Positions 1 through 8,582 of a DNA stretch of 64,000 bases are shown here, piece by piece. Position 1 is the first letter of the stretch. Each line of letters starts with the position of its first letter. The stretch is from Thermophagus sp052400625 (GTDB taxonomy: Bacteria > Bacteroidota > Bacteroidia > Bacteroidales > Marinilabiliaceae): NCBI GenBank assembly GCA_052400625.1, contig JBQTGH010000008.1. One strand, given 5' to 3'. Position numbers and translations under genes: made by a program. A model generated the notes under the pieces. That model searched no databases. It was not told the origin of the DNA and saw only the letters and a program-made list of their open reading frames with translations.

Positions 1-109
1 GTCTCTTTTTTCTTGTCTGTCATAAACTGCAATATTAAGATTTATTAGTTTATGGACAGAGTTTATTTTACACTCTCTTTAACTACGAGCATTGCTCCGG
101 TTTACCAAA

Positions 110-403
110 GTTGCTTCCATTTGCCAGGACATGGCTTCAACATGCAAAGTCATTGCTTCGACTTACATTGCTATTGCTTCAACATGCAAAGCCTTTGCTT
201 CGACTTACATTGCTATTGTTTCAACATGCAAAGTCATTGCTTCGACTTACATTACCATTGCTTCAACATGCAAAGCCTTTGCTTCGACTTACATTATCAT
301 TGCTTCAACATGCAAAGCCTTTGCTTCGACTTACATTGCTATTGCTTCAACATACAAAGATGCTGCTTCCATATGCAATGAGATTGCTCCACTTAAAACT
401 CAA
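110..403. repeat. 21-nt tandem repeat, 14 units, alternating as a 42-nt pair
   Basis: Fourteen consecutive 21-nt units run from 110 to 403. Two alternating unit types, one containing CTTCAACATGCAAAG and one containing CTTCGACTTACATT, give a 42-nt higher period. The outer units are more diverged. Because 21 is a multiple of three, all three plus-strand frames stay open. In the frame that matches the unit boundaries the product is a heptad repeat of the form I-A-S-T-x-x-x and ends at a TGA at 410-412. That frame has no ATG at its 5' end (a TTG at 92, first ATG at 131). A second frame starts with an ATG at 52. No Shine-Dalgarno sequence or known domain was seen, so coding status is open. Confidence 0.85.
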
Positions 404-648
404 TCTGCTTGAGGTTATACGTTAATAATTATGTATGGGTTTGCTGTAAAGCGCCTAGAAAATATTTCAAATTGCTCTTGAAAATATCTTTAAACCGTGT
501 GTTGTAGAAGAGATAAAAATGCTAAGTATAGAACAAAAAAACAGCTAAAAACCAACCAATTTATAATTTAAATAAGCTCGTTTTATGGAAAGCTTGTCAT
601 AAAAAGATGGCTCTTTCTTTCGTATCCCCATACCTCTTTTATAAAATA

Positions 649-1740
649 TTACTTAATAAATCTAATTTGCAAATTCAACTTAAAATACTCTTGATTACCT
701 TCTTTATAAACAGTCCCAAAATCGTACCTTGTGCTACTTGCAGTATCTAATTTAGTATTATTGAATAAATATTCTTCAAATTCATTCCGATTGTAAATAT
801 GATAACATAAAATTTCACCATCATCTTTAACTACCAAGTAACCACCTGTAGCATCAAGTTCTCCTGTCCAAACTTTGGAAGGCACCATCCCAAGCGCAAC
901 TTCAGTCAATAACCGCTTTATTTTATAGGAATAAAAAGGATGATTAGATTCATCACTATATTCAATTGGATTAATCCGAGATAGTTCTTTAACCAAATCA
1001 ACAGTTTTAGAATAATCTGATGCAAAAAAAAGATAAACAATTTCTGCCATGATCCTTGGCAAAGAACTGTCAATAAGAGTCAAATTTCCTCCGAAAACAC
1101 TATTTTCTGTTTTAAAAAACCGCAACTCACCTGAATAACCCTCAATTTTTTTAATTCTTTCTTTGATTTTTCTCTTTGAATCGATGCTATTGATTTCCTT
1201 TATTTGACTCTCTGTCAATTCCGTATTTTCAATTTTATAAATAAAATTTGTTGTTTTGCCAGGATTAAGAAGAGTCGAAGCACCTCCTAATTGAGATTTA
1301 ATGCTGAATCCTAATTCAGGAGTCGTTCCTGTCCTAAGATCATGAATAACAATTCTAATATCAGATTTAACAGAAGATTTAGCTTTTAAAGAAGAACAGC
1401 TAAAAGATGTAATAAAATTCTCTATTTCCGGAACCGAAAAAGAACTAGAAGTTTTTTCCTTTAATTTTGAAAGCAATAAGGATGCCATATCCCGAAAATC
1501 ACAAATTTGAATTCTAAATTCTTCTCCACTGCTATCATTAACAATAACCAAATCACAATCATCAGCATAAGTAAACTCCAAAAGTCCGTTTGAATTTTTT
1601 TCTCGAAGAATTCTTACTATTGGGAAAATAAGGTTTTCAATCTTATTCAAATAACTGTCACCTGCATATAACTGTTTATCAGATATAATTTTCAAAAGAG
1701 TGTAAATCTCACTCCATTCCCCTTTATTTCCTTTTATCAT
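649..1740 (-). CDS. Type II restriction endonuclease, HpaII family (predicted CCGG)
   Basis: A 363-residue protein close in length and sequence pattern to HpaII restriction endonuclease (RE_HpaII family), which cuts CCGG. The N-terminus carries the KGEWSE and LYAGD stretches I associate with the family. The probable PD-(D/E)xK site is D127 (KSDI), E142 (PELGFSIKS) and K148. The ATG at 1738-1740 overlaps the 3' end of the upstream methyltransferase by 17 nt, so the two are translationally coupled and the protecting enzyme is made first. It is the last gene of a vsr-methyltransferase-endonuclease operon. No truncation is seen. The family call is fairly firm; the exact cut site is inferred from the family and from the partner methyltransferase. 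Confidence 0.85.
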   Translation of the reverse strand: MIKGNKGEWSEIYTLLKIISDKQLYAGDSYLNKIENLIFPIVRILREKNSNGLLEFTYADDCDLVIVNDSSGEEFRIQICDFRDMASLLLSKLKEKTSSSFSVPEIENFITSFSCSSLKAKSSVKSDIRIVIHDLRTGTTPELGFSIKSQLGGASTLLNPGKTTNFIYKIENTELTESQIKEINSIDSKRKIKERIKKIEGYSGELRFFKTENSVFGGNLTLIDSSLPRIMAEIVYLFFASDYSKTVDLVKELSRINPIEYSDESNHPFYSYKIKRLLTEVALGMVPSKVWTGELDATGGYLVVKDDGEILCYHIYNRNEFEEYLFNNTKLDTASSTRYDFGTVYKEGNQEYFKLNLQIRFIK

Positions 1741-3004
1741 AATTTAGAATTTCCCTAATAACTTTCTCTGCAGTTGCCTGTATGGCAGGTACTGCAACTG
1801 AATTACCAAATTGTTTATAGGCTGAAGCATCAGCCACAGGAATAATAAAACTATCCGGAAAACCTTGCAACCTAGCCCATTCCCGAGGCGTCATTCTTCT
1901 TATTCCCTGTCTGTTTACTTGTCCTTTTATTTTTGTAACAGGAGTAAAATCTGTTATTCTATCATCATAGACTAAGTTCCTTTCCCTTCCCATTCCCCCA
2001 CATACAACTGCATTGGCGATTCCTTGGTCCGGAATTATTTCAAACCCAAATCCGTTTCCTTTGCTCTCGTGTCGTTTCTTATGTTCCTTAAGAGTATTTA
2101 AATAAACATCAGAAAGGTAATATTTAACGGAAACCGGTTCTTTTTCTTTTATGTCTTCAAAAGAAACCTTTATATTAAAAGGCTTAGGATATTCAAAATG
2201 GTTTATTTTCAAATCTTTTCTAAACCCAACAATATAAATTCTTTCCCTGTTTTGAGGGACCCCAAAATCTCTCGCATTTATTATCTCGGGTTCAGGAACA
2301 TAATAATTTAAATCATTTCTCAACACATTTAATATCGTTGCAAGAGTTTTGCCTCTGTCATGATTAACTAATCCTTTAACATTTTCAAGAAAAAGAGCTT
2401 TTGGTCGTTTTCTTTTAATTATTTCTGCAACATCAAAAAAAAGCGTACCCCTTGTATCTTCAAACCCTCCTCTTTTTCCTGCGATGGAAAATGCCTGACA
2501 AGGAAAACCTGCACACAATACATCAAATCCATCAGGAATAAATTTTTTGGTTTCTTCTTTGGTAATATCACCAAAAGGAACTTCACCAAAGTTTACTTCA
2601 TAGGTCTTCTTTGCTTGCTTGTCCCATTCACTTGAAAACACACACTTACCTCCAAGTTTTTGCATAGCAATTCTAAAACCTCCAATTCCAGCAAAAAGGT
2701 CAATAAAAGTAAATGTGGGACTTTCAGGTTCGGGAAAAGGTATATTCTTTTTAAAGTCAAAAAGAATATACTGCAATGCTTCTTCAGCAACAATATTTGT
2801 TATTTTTTCATCTGGGAATTTATATTCCAACGCCTTTTTTACATGATCAATCGCTTCTTTCTTATAATAACGTGAGGCCCGATCTTCATAATTATGCAAA
2901 TAGTGTGTGAATGCAGCCTTCCCATATTCCGAGGCCTCAACCAACCTAGTTCTAAATGTCTGACCACAAATTTCTTCAAGTGCTATTTTTCCCTTTTGCT
3001 TCAT
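1724..3004 (-). CDS. DNA (cytosine-5-)-methyltransferase, HpaII-type, CCGG
   Basis: A 426-residue C5-cytosine methyltransferase. The motifs appear in order: I DLFAGIGGF (about 102), IV GFPCQ with catalytic C169, VI ENVKG (207), VIII QNRERIYIVG (251), a target-recognition region (about 280-365) containing GGMGRERNLVYD, then IX and X (QFGNSVAVP, 398). The recognition region resembles CCGG methylases. About 95 residues precede motif I, which is longer than in M.HpaII. Start choice: a longer reading would begin at a TTG at 3019, but the ATG at 3002-3004 is preceded by GAGGA about 9 nt upstream, so I start there. It overlaps the 3' end of vsr and the start of the endonuclease gene. It protects host DNA from the downstream endonuclease. 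Confidence 0.93.
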   Translation of the reverse strand: MKQKGKIALEEICGQTFRTRLVEASEYGKAAFTHYLHNYEDRASRYYKKEAIDHVKKALEYKFPDEKITNIVAEEALQYILFDFKKNIPFPEPESPTFTFIDLFAGIGGFRIAMQKLGGKCVFSSEWDKQAKKTYEVNFGEVPFGDITKEETKKFIPDGFDVLCAGFPCQAFSIAGKRGGFEDTRGTLFFDVAEIIKRKRPKALFLENVKGLVNHDRGKTLATILNVLRNDLNYYVPEPEIINARDFGVPQNRERIYIVGFRKDLKINHFEYPKPFNIKVSFEDIKEKEPVSVKYYLSDVYLNTLKEHKKRHESKGNGFGFEIIPDQGIANAVVCGGMGRERNLVYDDRITDFTPVTKIKGQVNRQGIRRMTPREWARLQGFPDSFIIPVADASAYKQFGNSVAVPAIQATAEKVIREILNYDKRK

Positions 3005-3407
3005 TAATTTTGTCCTCAATTTTTTGAACGCAATTTACTAATTCGGATTTAATTTCTTTGCCCCAAAATCGAAGAACTTGCCAGCCTTCATTCATTAAAT
3101 AGGTATTAACTTCCTTATCTCGTTCAATGTTTCTTTCAATTTTTTTCAACCAAAATTCTTGATTGCTTTTATGATCGTACTTTCTTGTGTCCCAATCTTT
3201 TCCATGCCAGAACTCACCATCCACAAAAACAGCAATTTTATATTTTCTAAATGTAAAATCGGGTTTTCCGAAAACCGTTTTATCATTTTTCCTGTATCTA
3301 AGCCCTCTTTTCCAAAGTTCCTTAGCTAGCATTACCTCAATTTTAGATCCTTTGTTTTTTACAGCCTGCATATTCCTTCTTCTCTGCTCTTTTGACAATT
3401 TATCCAT
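2976..3407 (-). CDS. vsr: Very short patch repair endonuclease Vsr
   Basis: A 143-residue protein of the usual Vsr length. It nicks next to T:G mismatches that arise when 5-methylcytosine deaminates, starting repair back to C:G. Recognisable family segments are RRRNMQAVKNKGSKIE near the N-terminus, GKPDF with the metal-binding aspartate D50, VFVDGEFWHGKDW with H68, and the C-terminal GWQVLRFW. The position of E. coli H64 is an aspartate here (D63), as in many Vsr homologues. It is first in the operon and overlaps the methyltransferase. Its natural substrate should therefore be the mutated CCGG site of that methylase rather than the Dcm site of E. coli. Confidence 0.92.
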   Translation of the reverse strand: MDKLSKEQRRRNMQAVKNKGSKIEVMLAKELWKRGLRYRKNDKTVFGKPDFTFRKYKIAVFVDGEFWHGKDWDTRKYDHKSNQEFWLKKIERNIERDKEVNTYLMNEGWQVLRFWGKEIKSELVNCVQKIEDKINEAKGKNST

Positions 3408-3940
3408 TTTTTATGTCTCTAAAGCTTAATACACCTGAATTATTATATTTATAAATTCATCAAATCACCATTCCAAATATCCAATCTTACGCTCTCATCC
3501 TAAATTTCACCTCCTAATAAACACGTAACACTATCACCCAACCTGCCTTGCTCCTAAAACAAATCATTTTTTTAACAGATAAAAATATTAAAATCTCAGA
3601 TTTTAACCAAAAAATCAAATCTTCATAAAAAAACATCACTTTAAGATTCCTCAATCCTTTCAATTTGAAGAAAAAGACAAAACACCCAAATCTATTAAAA
3701 TCATCAAACCAGAAACCCAAATTCTCATTTGAAATCATTTTTCCCACCAACTATATTTTGACATATCAATACTAATCCCAAGGCGTAAGTCTCGCTGAAA
3801 TTTGATTTCAGGCAATCAATAAAAAAAAACACAGTCGACAGCCCGATCCCGTTTCTTCACGGTTTAAAACGCAAAAAAGTTTAAATTTGGAACAAAGTGA
3901 ATCTTCATCCAACTATTAATTATCAACAATATACAATAAT
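3408..3940. other. Intergenic, AT-rich, no gene seen
   Basis: This stretch upstream of vsr should hold the promoter of the restriction-modification operon, but I see no clear TTTG/TAnnTTTG pair. One 7-bp dyad (CTGAAAT, 3-nt centre, ATTTCAG) lies at 3795-3811. Short open frames here have no codon pattern or motif that supports a gene. Confidence 0.5.
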
Positions 3941-4397
3941 ATGAAAAATAGCTCATCTACACCTTTGCAATTGGTTTTTGGCCTATTGGGCTTCGAATCT
4001 TATACTGTAGTTTCCGTGGAGTAATATCATCACGGTGGGCATGACATTAATATTGACAGCAACGCCCCTTTTATGGACTTATTTAACGTATTTGTCATTG
4101 CAAACCTTGCCAGGGAAAAGTTTATTAAAAGGTGCATGAATAATTGCATTGATATTCATTCTGTTGGCGGTGGCGATGGATTATCAGAAATGCGATGGAA
4201 TACTTATATCATTCGACAACGTTTTATGGTTTTTCATTTTTATTAGATTGGCCATTTATTGCTGTTTATATTTTCGGGAATGGGATCCCGAACCGAAAAA
4301 AGGTGGGGACAAAGAGGGTAATAATAAGGACCTACGTAAATGGATTCATTTGTTTTATTGCATAGCATTGATTATTATCCTCGGAATTGAAATATAG
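3941..4397 (+). pseudogene. Decayed small membrane protein gene
   Basis: From an ATG at 4041 one frame encodes a hydrophobic segment (LILTATPLLWTYLTYLSLQ), meets an in-frame TGA at 4137-4139 after KSLLKGA, and continues in the same frame with IIALIFILLAVAMDY and a further hydrophobic C-terminal part up to 4397. Upstream, an ATG at 3941 opens a short frame (MKNSSSTPLQLVFGLLGF) that would join only through frameshifts. The pieces together look like one multi-spanning membrane protein broken by a nonsense codon and at least one frameshift. The family is not firmly recognised; it vaguely resembles small DUF5367-like membrane proteins. Confidence 0.5.
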
Positions 4398-4420
4398 ATT
4401 TGGTACTTGAGAAATATAGC

Positions 4421-4476
4421 AAAAAAGAGTCCCTGAAGATCTTCCCGGCATTTACGCCAAAGAATCTACAGGGACT
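4421..4476 (-). terminator. Rho-independent terminator after the GHL10-like gene
   Basis: AGTCCCTG (4428-4435) pairs with CAGGGACT (4469-4476) across a long 33-nt loop, and the minus strand continues into a run of six T (4421-4426). It lies just downstream of the minus-strand gene ending at 4503. Confidence 0.65.
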
Positions 4477-4502
4477 TTAAATCTCAATTTATCGATTGTT
4501 AT

Positions 4503-5618
4503 TTACTCATCGGCAATGTGATAATTGGATATTACGCGTGAAAACACTTCCCAATGTTTTTCGGTCATACGACCGGGAGTGAAAAGACAAATTCCGGAAG
4601 CGCCGTTTTCCATGGAAACTTTAATAGCTACTTCTAACTGTTCGGGGGTTAATCCATGGTTTTCCGGATCCTGTTCATTCTGTTTTTCATGAGGGTTGGG
4701 GCAAATGAACAAGCCACTGTAAAGTCGGCCTTTTCCATTGAGAGCTTCCACCCCTTCGAGGGTTACATTTCCGACCCACCGGGGCTCTTCCAGATAAAAA
4801 TCGTTATAGTTCATGGGGTAGAATGCATCCAGGTTCCACTTATCCCATTCCTGTCGTACAATTTTTTTGGCGACAGAAGCGGGTCCGGGGAATACCGCTG
4901 CCGAAATTTCTTTACCCTCGTTATGCACGGCCTCTGCCAACCGATTTACGATGGATGTAATCAAATCGTATCTAAACTGCTTCCATTCCTTGACCTCAGA
5001 GGGATCATCCACCTCGAGGATATTGATGCCGGTCTTTTCTTTAAAGTCGGCCACACACGAATCGCAGTAGCAATAGTCGAATTCGGGATATTCCCGATCC
5101 ATGACCAGTCCGTATTTATCCCAAAGTCCTCTGGCAAGGATCACATCGGGGAAACGAATATAATCGAGATGAATGCCATCGATATCTTTAACTCGAGCTA
5201 CACTCACATATAATTGTTCCAAAAAATGATAGACTCCTTCTCTGTTTGGGCATAAGAAAGTGTAATAGGGAACATATGCCGGGTCGGTCAGAGCCGAATG
5301 ACCTTCACCATTAACGGCATACCAAGAGGAATCCATCTTTTCGGAATAGCCTTGAATCATTGCCGGAATCCATGCATGGAACTTCAGTCCGGCTTGATGG
5401 GCGATTTTTCCCACACGTTCATAGGTCGCCGGATTGTGTCCGCCATTATACATCAAGGCATCAATTCCTTTAGATTTAAGGTTGGTAAACTGGTCTAAAA
5501 TTTCCTGATCGGTAGCCTTACCGGGTCCACCCATCCATGCGTGTACCGGAATCTTCTCGGAGGGGCCATTACACCCGCAAATCAAGACGATTGCAAAAAC
5601 ATAAAAGACTTTGTACAT
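4503..5618 (-). CDS. Lipoprotein, putative glycosyl hydrolase-like family 10 (GHL10-type)
   Basis: A 371-residue predicted lipoprotein. The lipobox is LICGC with Cys16. The rest reads as a TIM-barrel glycosidase-like protein: AWMGGPGKA early, KFHAWIPA at about 80, and DGIHLDYIRFP at about 147-157, typical of GHL10 and related putative hydrolases. A cysteine cluster (C183, C185, C188, in DYCYCDSC) may bind metal or form disulfides. Start choice: an in-frame upstream ATG at 5648 exists, but the ATG at 5616-5618 has AAAGGA just upstream and gives a clean signal peptide. It has its own terminator and sits beside the arabinose PUL, so a role in glycan breakdown is likely. No activity can be assigned. 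Confidence 0.75.
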   Translation of the reverse strand: MYKVFYVFAIVLICGCNGPSEKIPVHAWMGGPGKATDQEILDQFTNLKSKGIDALMYNGGHNPATYERVGKIAHQAGLKFHAWIPAMIQGYSEKMDSSWYAVNGEGHSALTDPAYVPYYTFLCPNREGVYHFLEQLYVSVARVKDIDGIHLDYIRFPDVILARGLWDKYGLVMDREYPEFDYCYCDSCVADFKEKTGINILEVDDPSEVKEWKQFRYDLITSIVNRLAEAVHNEGKEISAAVFPGPASVAKKIVRQEWDKWNLDAFYPMNYNDFYLEEPRWVGNVTLEGVEALNGKGRLYSGLFICPNPHEKQNEQDPENHGLTPEQLEVAIKVSMENGASGICLFTPGRMTEKHWEVFSRVISNYHIADE

Positions 5619-5659
5619 AATTCCTTTGTTTCGAAAAATGGTAAACATTTGAGGTATAA

Positions 5660-5741
5660 AATTTTAGATTGTTAGATATTAGATATTAGATTGATAGATA
5701 TAAGATATTAGATTATTAGATATTAGATTGTAAGATTATGG
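5660..5741. repeat. AT-rich short direct repeats (TTAGATATTAGAT type)
   Basis: Imperfect head-to-tail copies of a TTAGAT/ATATTAGAT unit lie directly upstream of the GHL10-like gene. It looks like a low-complexity expansion rather than an ordered array. No function is visible. Confidence 0.7.
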
Positions 5742-5866
5742 GTATTAATAATCTGAGTTTTCCGGTAAAAAATCAGGATTGTCAACCATTCGAGAGGGTC
5801 AAAGGCTCCAATCTGTTTCTTCTGCACATCGGCCGATGAAAGGATCCATTATCCTGAGCATCTGCA

Positions 5867-6250
5867 TTGATGACGCTGAATGGGCAAATCCAAAGGCTGA
5901 ATAAAGGTAAAATATTTTTCCCGATCCAAAAAAAGAATGAGGCTAAGGGAGGCATTGTTTTATCAAACAATATTTGTCTAACCCATTCTGCAATTGGGTT
6001 TGGTCGGGTGAGAAAACATCCGATTCTATTGGTAGTGATGGAAGATCACAACCACTCAAAACTGATAAAAAAATATGCATTAACTTCAGTCTGTTATTGA
6101 AAGAAAAAGAATCGGGCATCTCAATAGATGAGCGGATATGGGAAAAAAGATATTCAAGGTCTCGCATTAATATTTGTGTCAAGGATATGATGGCCCGACA
6201 TCCATCATTCTCAAGTATTTGAAAGAAGTTTAAGAGTAAGATCGGAAATT
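5867..6250 (+). pseudogene. Possible decayed response-regulator receiver (tentative)
   Basis: No intact gene is present between 5742 and 6540. One plus-strand frame contains KHPILLVVMEDHNHSKLIKKY (about 6015-6075), which resembles the first strand and acidic pocket of a response-regulator receiver. About 45 codons further on, in another frame, VKDMMARHPSFSSI and, after a stop, KKFKS (about 6177-6235) resemble the phospho-acceptor region (DVMMP... KKLK). Stops and a frameshift separate them. This would fit a dead hybrid two-component or response-regulator gene next to the PUL. It rests on weak similarity judged by eye. Confidence 0.3.
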
Positions 6251-6542
6251 AATAAGATAAATGGATAGCAAGTCGTAGAACAGCATCTGGTCAATGAAAC
6301 CATAAACAAACGATGGGTTTTGAAACAAAAAGCGGGCAAAAAACTTTTAGGTTTTTGGTATTTCAAGAAATAAGTTATTTCACAGTTGTTTGCAATTGAT
6401 CAAAAAATCAGCGGGATAAAATGGGTATGTTTCTGAAGGAAGCATTGGTCCTTGCTGCAAGGAACCGGGTTGATAATAAAAGGCTATGCATAAAACAGAG
6501 TTATTCGAGTTCCAATAGACCATACCAATAAGCTTTATACCT

Positions 6543-6576
6543 AAAAAGAGCCGTGAAATTGAGGACTCACGGCTCT
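6543..6576 (-). terminator. Rho-independent terminator after GH97
   Basis: AGAGCCGTGA (6547-6556) and TCACGGCTCT (6567-6576) form a perfect 10-bp stem with a 10-nt loop. The minus strand then reads TTTT. It ends the GH146/GH43-like/GH97 side of the PUL. Confidence 0.88.
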
Positions 6577-6625
6577 TCAATTAAATAAGATTTATAATTA
6601 GTTGGGATGAATATTGCATTTTAAG

Positions 6626-8578
6626 TTATTCCTTCACCACGAGCACAAAACCACCATTGGGTTTCAGAGAAATATTCAATTTCTCATTTTCATGGATCGC
6701 CACTTCTTTCTCCTCAAAAGACAATATTCCATCGTTCCCATCGGTTATTAGAAGTGCATTTTTATTTCCTTCAATAAAGGGTAGCCGGAGCGAAAGATTT
6801 TTTCCCATATTCTGACCATTAATTGCTCCCACATACCAGATGTTTCCCTTTCGCCGTGCAATCACAGCCAATTTACCTGGCTCTCCATCAATGAAGCAGG
6901 TCTCGTCCCAACTGCCATTAGGGAGGTGGGTCAGGAAGTTTTTCACATAGTCCGGCACAGATTTCATTCCCAAGTACGTTTCTGCAATATGCTGAATTCC
7001 TGAGGTAAAAATTATGGCGGTAGCCAATTCAAAACCATTGGTTGTGCGACGCTGTATATTGGGCACCCCTGAAAGATTTACCGGTGTGATATCCATAGGA
7101 TCAAATACGTTCCGAACAAAGGGCACCATGGCCATATGTGAAGGTGCGACATCCGCCGTTTTCTGACCAAAAGTGATAAATTCATAGCCCTTAATGGCTT
7201 CCATGGTCATTAAGTTGGGATAAGTTCGGTGCCACCCCCTAGGAAGAGTGGCCCCATGAAAATTAATTAAGATACCGTATTCAGCTGCATCCTTCAGGAT
7301 GTCGTGATAATATGCGATCATAGATTGTCCATCCCCCCCAAAGAAGTCTACTTTAACTCCTTTGATACCGATTTTCTTCATCCATTCAAATTCTTTGACT
7401 CTGCTTTCATGAGTCAACATTATATTTTTTGGGGTTTGGTAAGCAGAGTTCCAACTGCCTGCAGAGTTGTACCAAAGCAGCAGTCCTACTCCTTTTCTTA
7501 GTGCATATTCGGACAGTTTGGCTATCCTTTCCCGTCCGATTTGCTGATCCCAGAGACCATCGACGAGGCAATAGGGCCATTTCATCTCCGCGGCAAAATC
7601 AATAAACCTTTTTTGGGTCTCAAAATTGACCGATTCATCTTTTAAAATCACCCAGCTCCATGCTGCCATTCCCGGTTCAACAAACGAGAAATCGGCATCG
7701 ATGGCAGGGTTAGCCAGGTCGGTACCCAGGTTTGACTCCACGATGTTTTTCAAATCGCCCACAGCGATAATTCTCCAAGGAGAATACCAAGGCAAGGTAT
7801 TATTGGGCTTCAATTCTCCTCCTGGAATAATTTCTTGTGGCTGAGGGAAAACCACCCGATATTCATAACCATTATTATCCAGATGGGTACCACAGTAGTG
7901 ACGATCGAGAGCAGTTTCAGAAATCAACATCCATACATTTCCGGTCTTGAATAATGCCGGATAAACCCAACCAAATCCAATGGGAGACTTTGTATCCGCA
8001 GCCACCTCCTGTAAATAATGCTCCTCATACGACGGATTGGTTTCTGCGAACCCTGTTTTAGCCTTCGACATTGGCTGAAGCCATCCTTTTGTACCTTCCG
8101 GCAAGTTAAAGGAGGTATTTTCTGAATCAATTATAACAATATTATCGGAATGGTCGGGGAAAAAATATCTAAAGGCTACGCCATCGTCGGATACCCTGAA
8201 AATGACCTCCATTTTTTGTCCCTCCCTATTTAGTGTATGCACCACCGCCTCATTGGCTTCATAATGAATTTGGGCTTGTTTCCCATGTTTCAAGAGATAA
8301 TCATCGGTAATCCTCTTGGACTCACTGAATTCAGAAACCTTTAGCCCCGCTGTGAAGTCAGCATCGTCTCTCGATACCCCCAGGGAAGAAGCGTTCAGGA
8401 CTTGTTGTCCTTGAAATGAGATACTGTATTTTAGTACCCCATCTTCTTGATTAATCCAGCTTTTAACTTCTATTTTTCCATTCGGGCTCTTAAGTTTGAG
8501 CTCTGATGATTCCCGACAACAAGAAAAAAAGGTGGTTGATATCAGGAATGCCAGAATTAAAAATCTTACTTCCTTCAT
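6626..8578 (-). CDS. Glycoside hydrolase family 97, predicted retaining type
   Basis: A 650-residue predicted lipoprotein (FFSCC, lipid Cys20 or 21). It has the GH97 layout: an N-terminal beta-sandwich starting LKSPNGKIEV, a TIM barrel, and a small C-terminal sheet. In the barrel, KGVKVDFFGGDG places an aspartate (D411) where retaining GH97 enzymes have their nucleophile, and MTMEAIKG (E460) is the likely acid/base. Inverting SusB-like alpha-glucosidases lack this aspartate. Known retaining members are alpha-galactosidases and beta-L-arabinopyranosidases, and the arabinose-rich PUL favours one of these. The start is 4 nt after the stop of the GH43-like gene, so both share a transcript. Confidence 0.9.
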   Translation of the reverse strand: MKEVRFLILAFLISTTFFSCCRESSELKLKSPNGKIEVKSWINQEDGVLKYSISFQGQQVLNASSLGVSRDDADFTAGLKVSEFSESKRITDDYLLKHGKQAQIHYEANEAVVHTLNREGQKMEVIFRVSDDGVAFRYFFPDHSDNIVIIDSENTSFNLPEGTKGWLQPMSKAKTGFAETNPSYEEHYLQEVAADTKSPIGFGWVYPALFKTGNVWMLISETALDRHYCGTHLDNNGYEYRVVFPQPQEIIPGGELKPNNTLPWYSPWRIIAVGDLKNIVESNLGTDLANPAIDADFSFVEPGMAAWSWVILKDESVNFETQKRFIDFAAEMKWPYCLVDGLWDQQIGRERIAKLSEYALRKGVGLLLWYNSAGSWNSAYQTPKNIMLTHESRVKEFEWMKKIGIKGVKVDFFGGDGQSMIAYYHDILKDAAEYGILINFHGATLPRGWHRTYPNLMTMEAIKGYEFITFGQKTADVAPSHMAMVPFVRNVFDPMDITPVNLSGVPNIQRRTTNGFELATAIIFTSGIQHIAETYLGMKSVPDYVKNFLTHLPNGSWDETCFIDGEPGKLAVIARRKGNIWYVGAINGQNMGKNLSLRLPFIEGNKNALLITDGNDGILSFEEKEVAIHENEKLNISLKPNGGFVLVVKE

Positions 8579-8582
8579 ATTC

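Noticed and set aside
110..403. The tandem repeat as a CRISPR array
   Set aside because: Units are contiguous with no unique spacers, too short, and no cas genes are present.
3514..3750. 78-codon minus-strand frame
   Set aside because: AT-rich, no ribosome site, low-complexity phenylalanine-rich product, no domain.
4656..5213. 185-codon plus-strand frame
   Set aside because: It is antisense to the lipoprotein GHL10-like gene, whose signal peptide and motifs are convincing.
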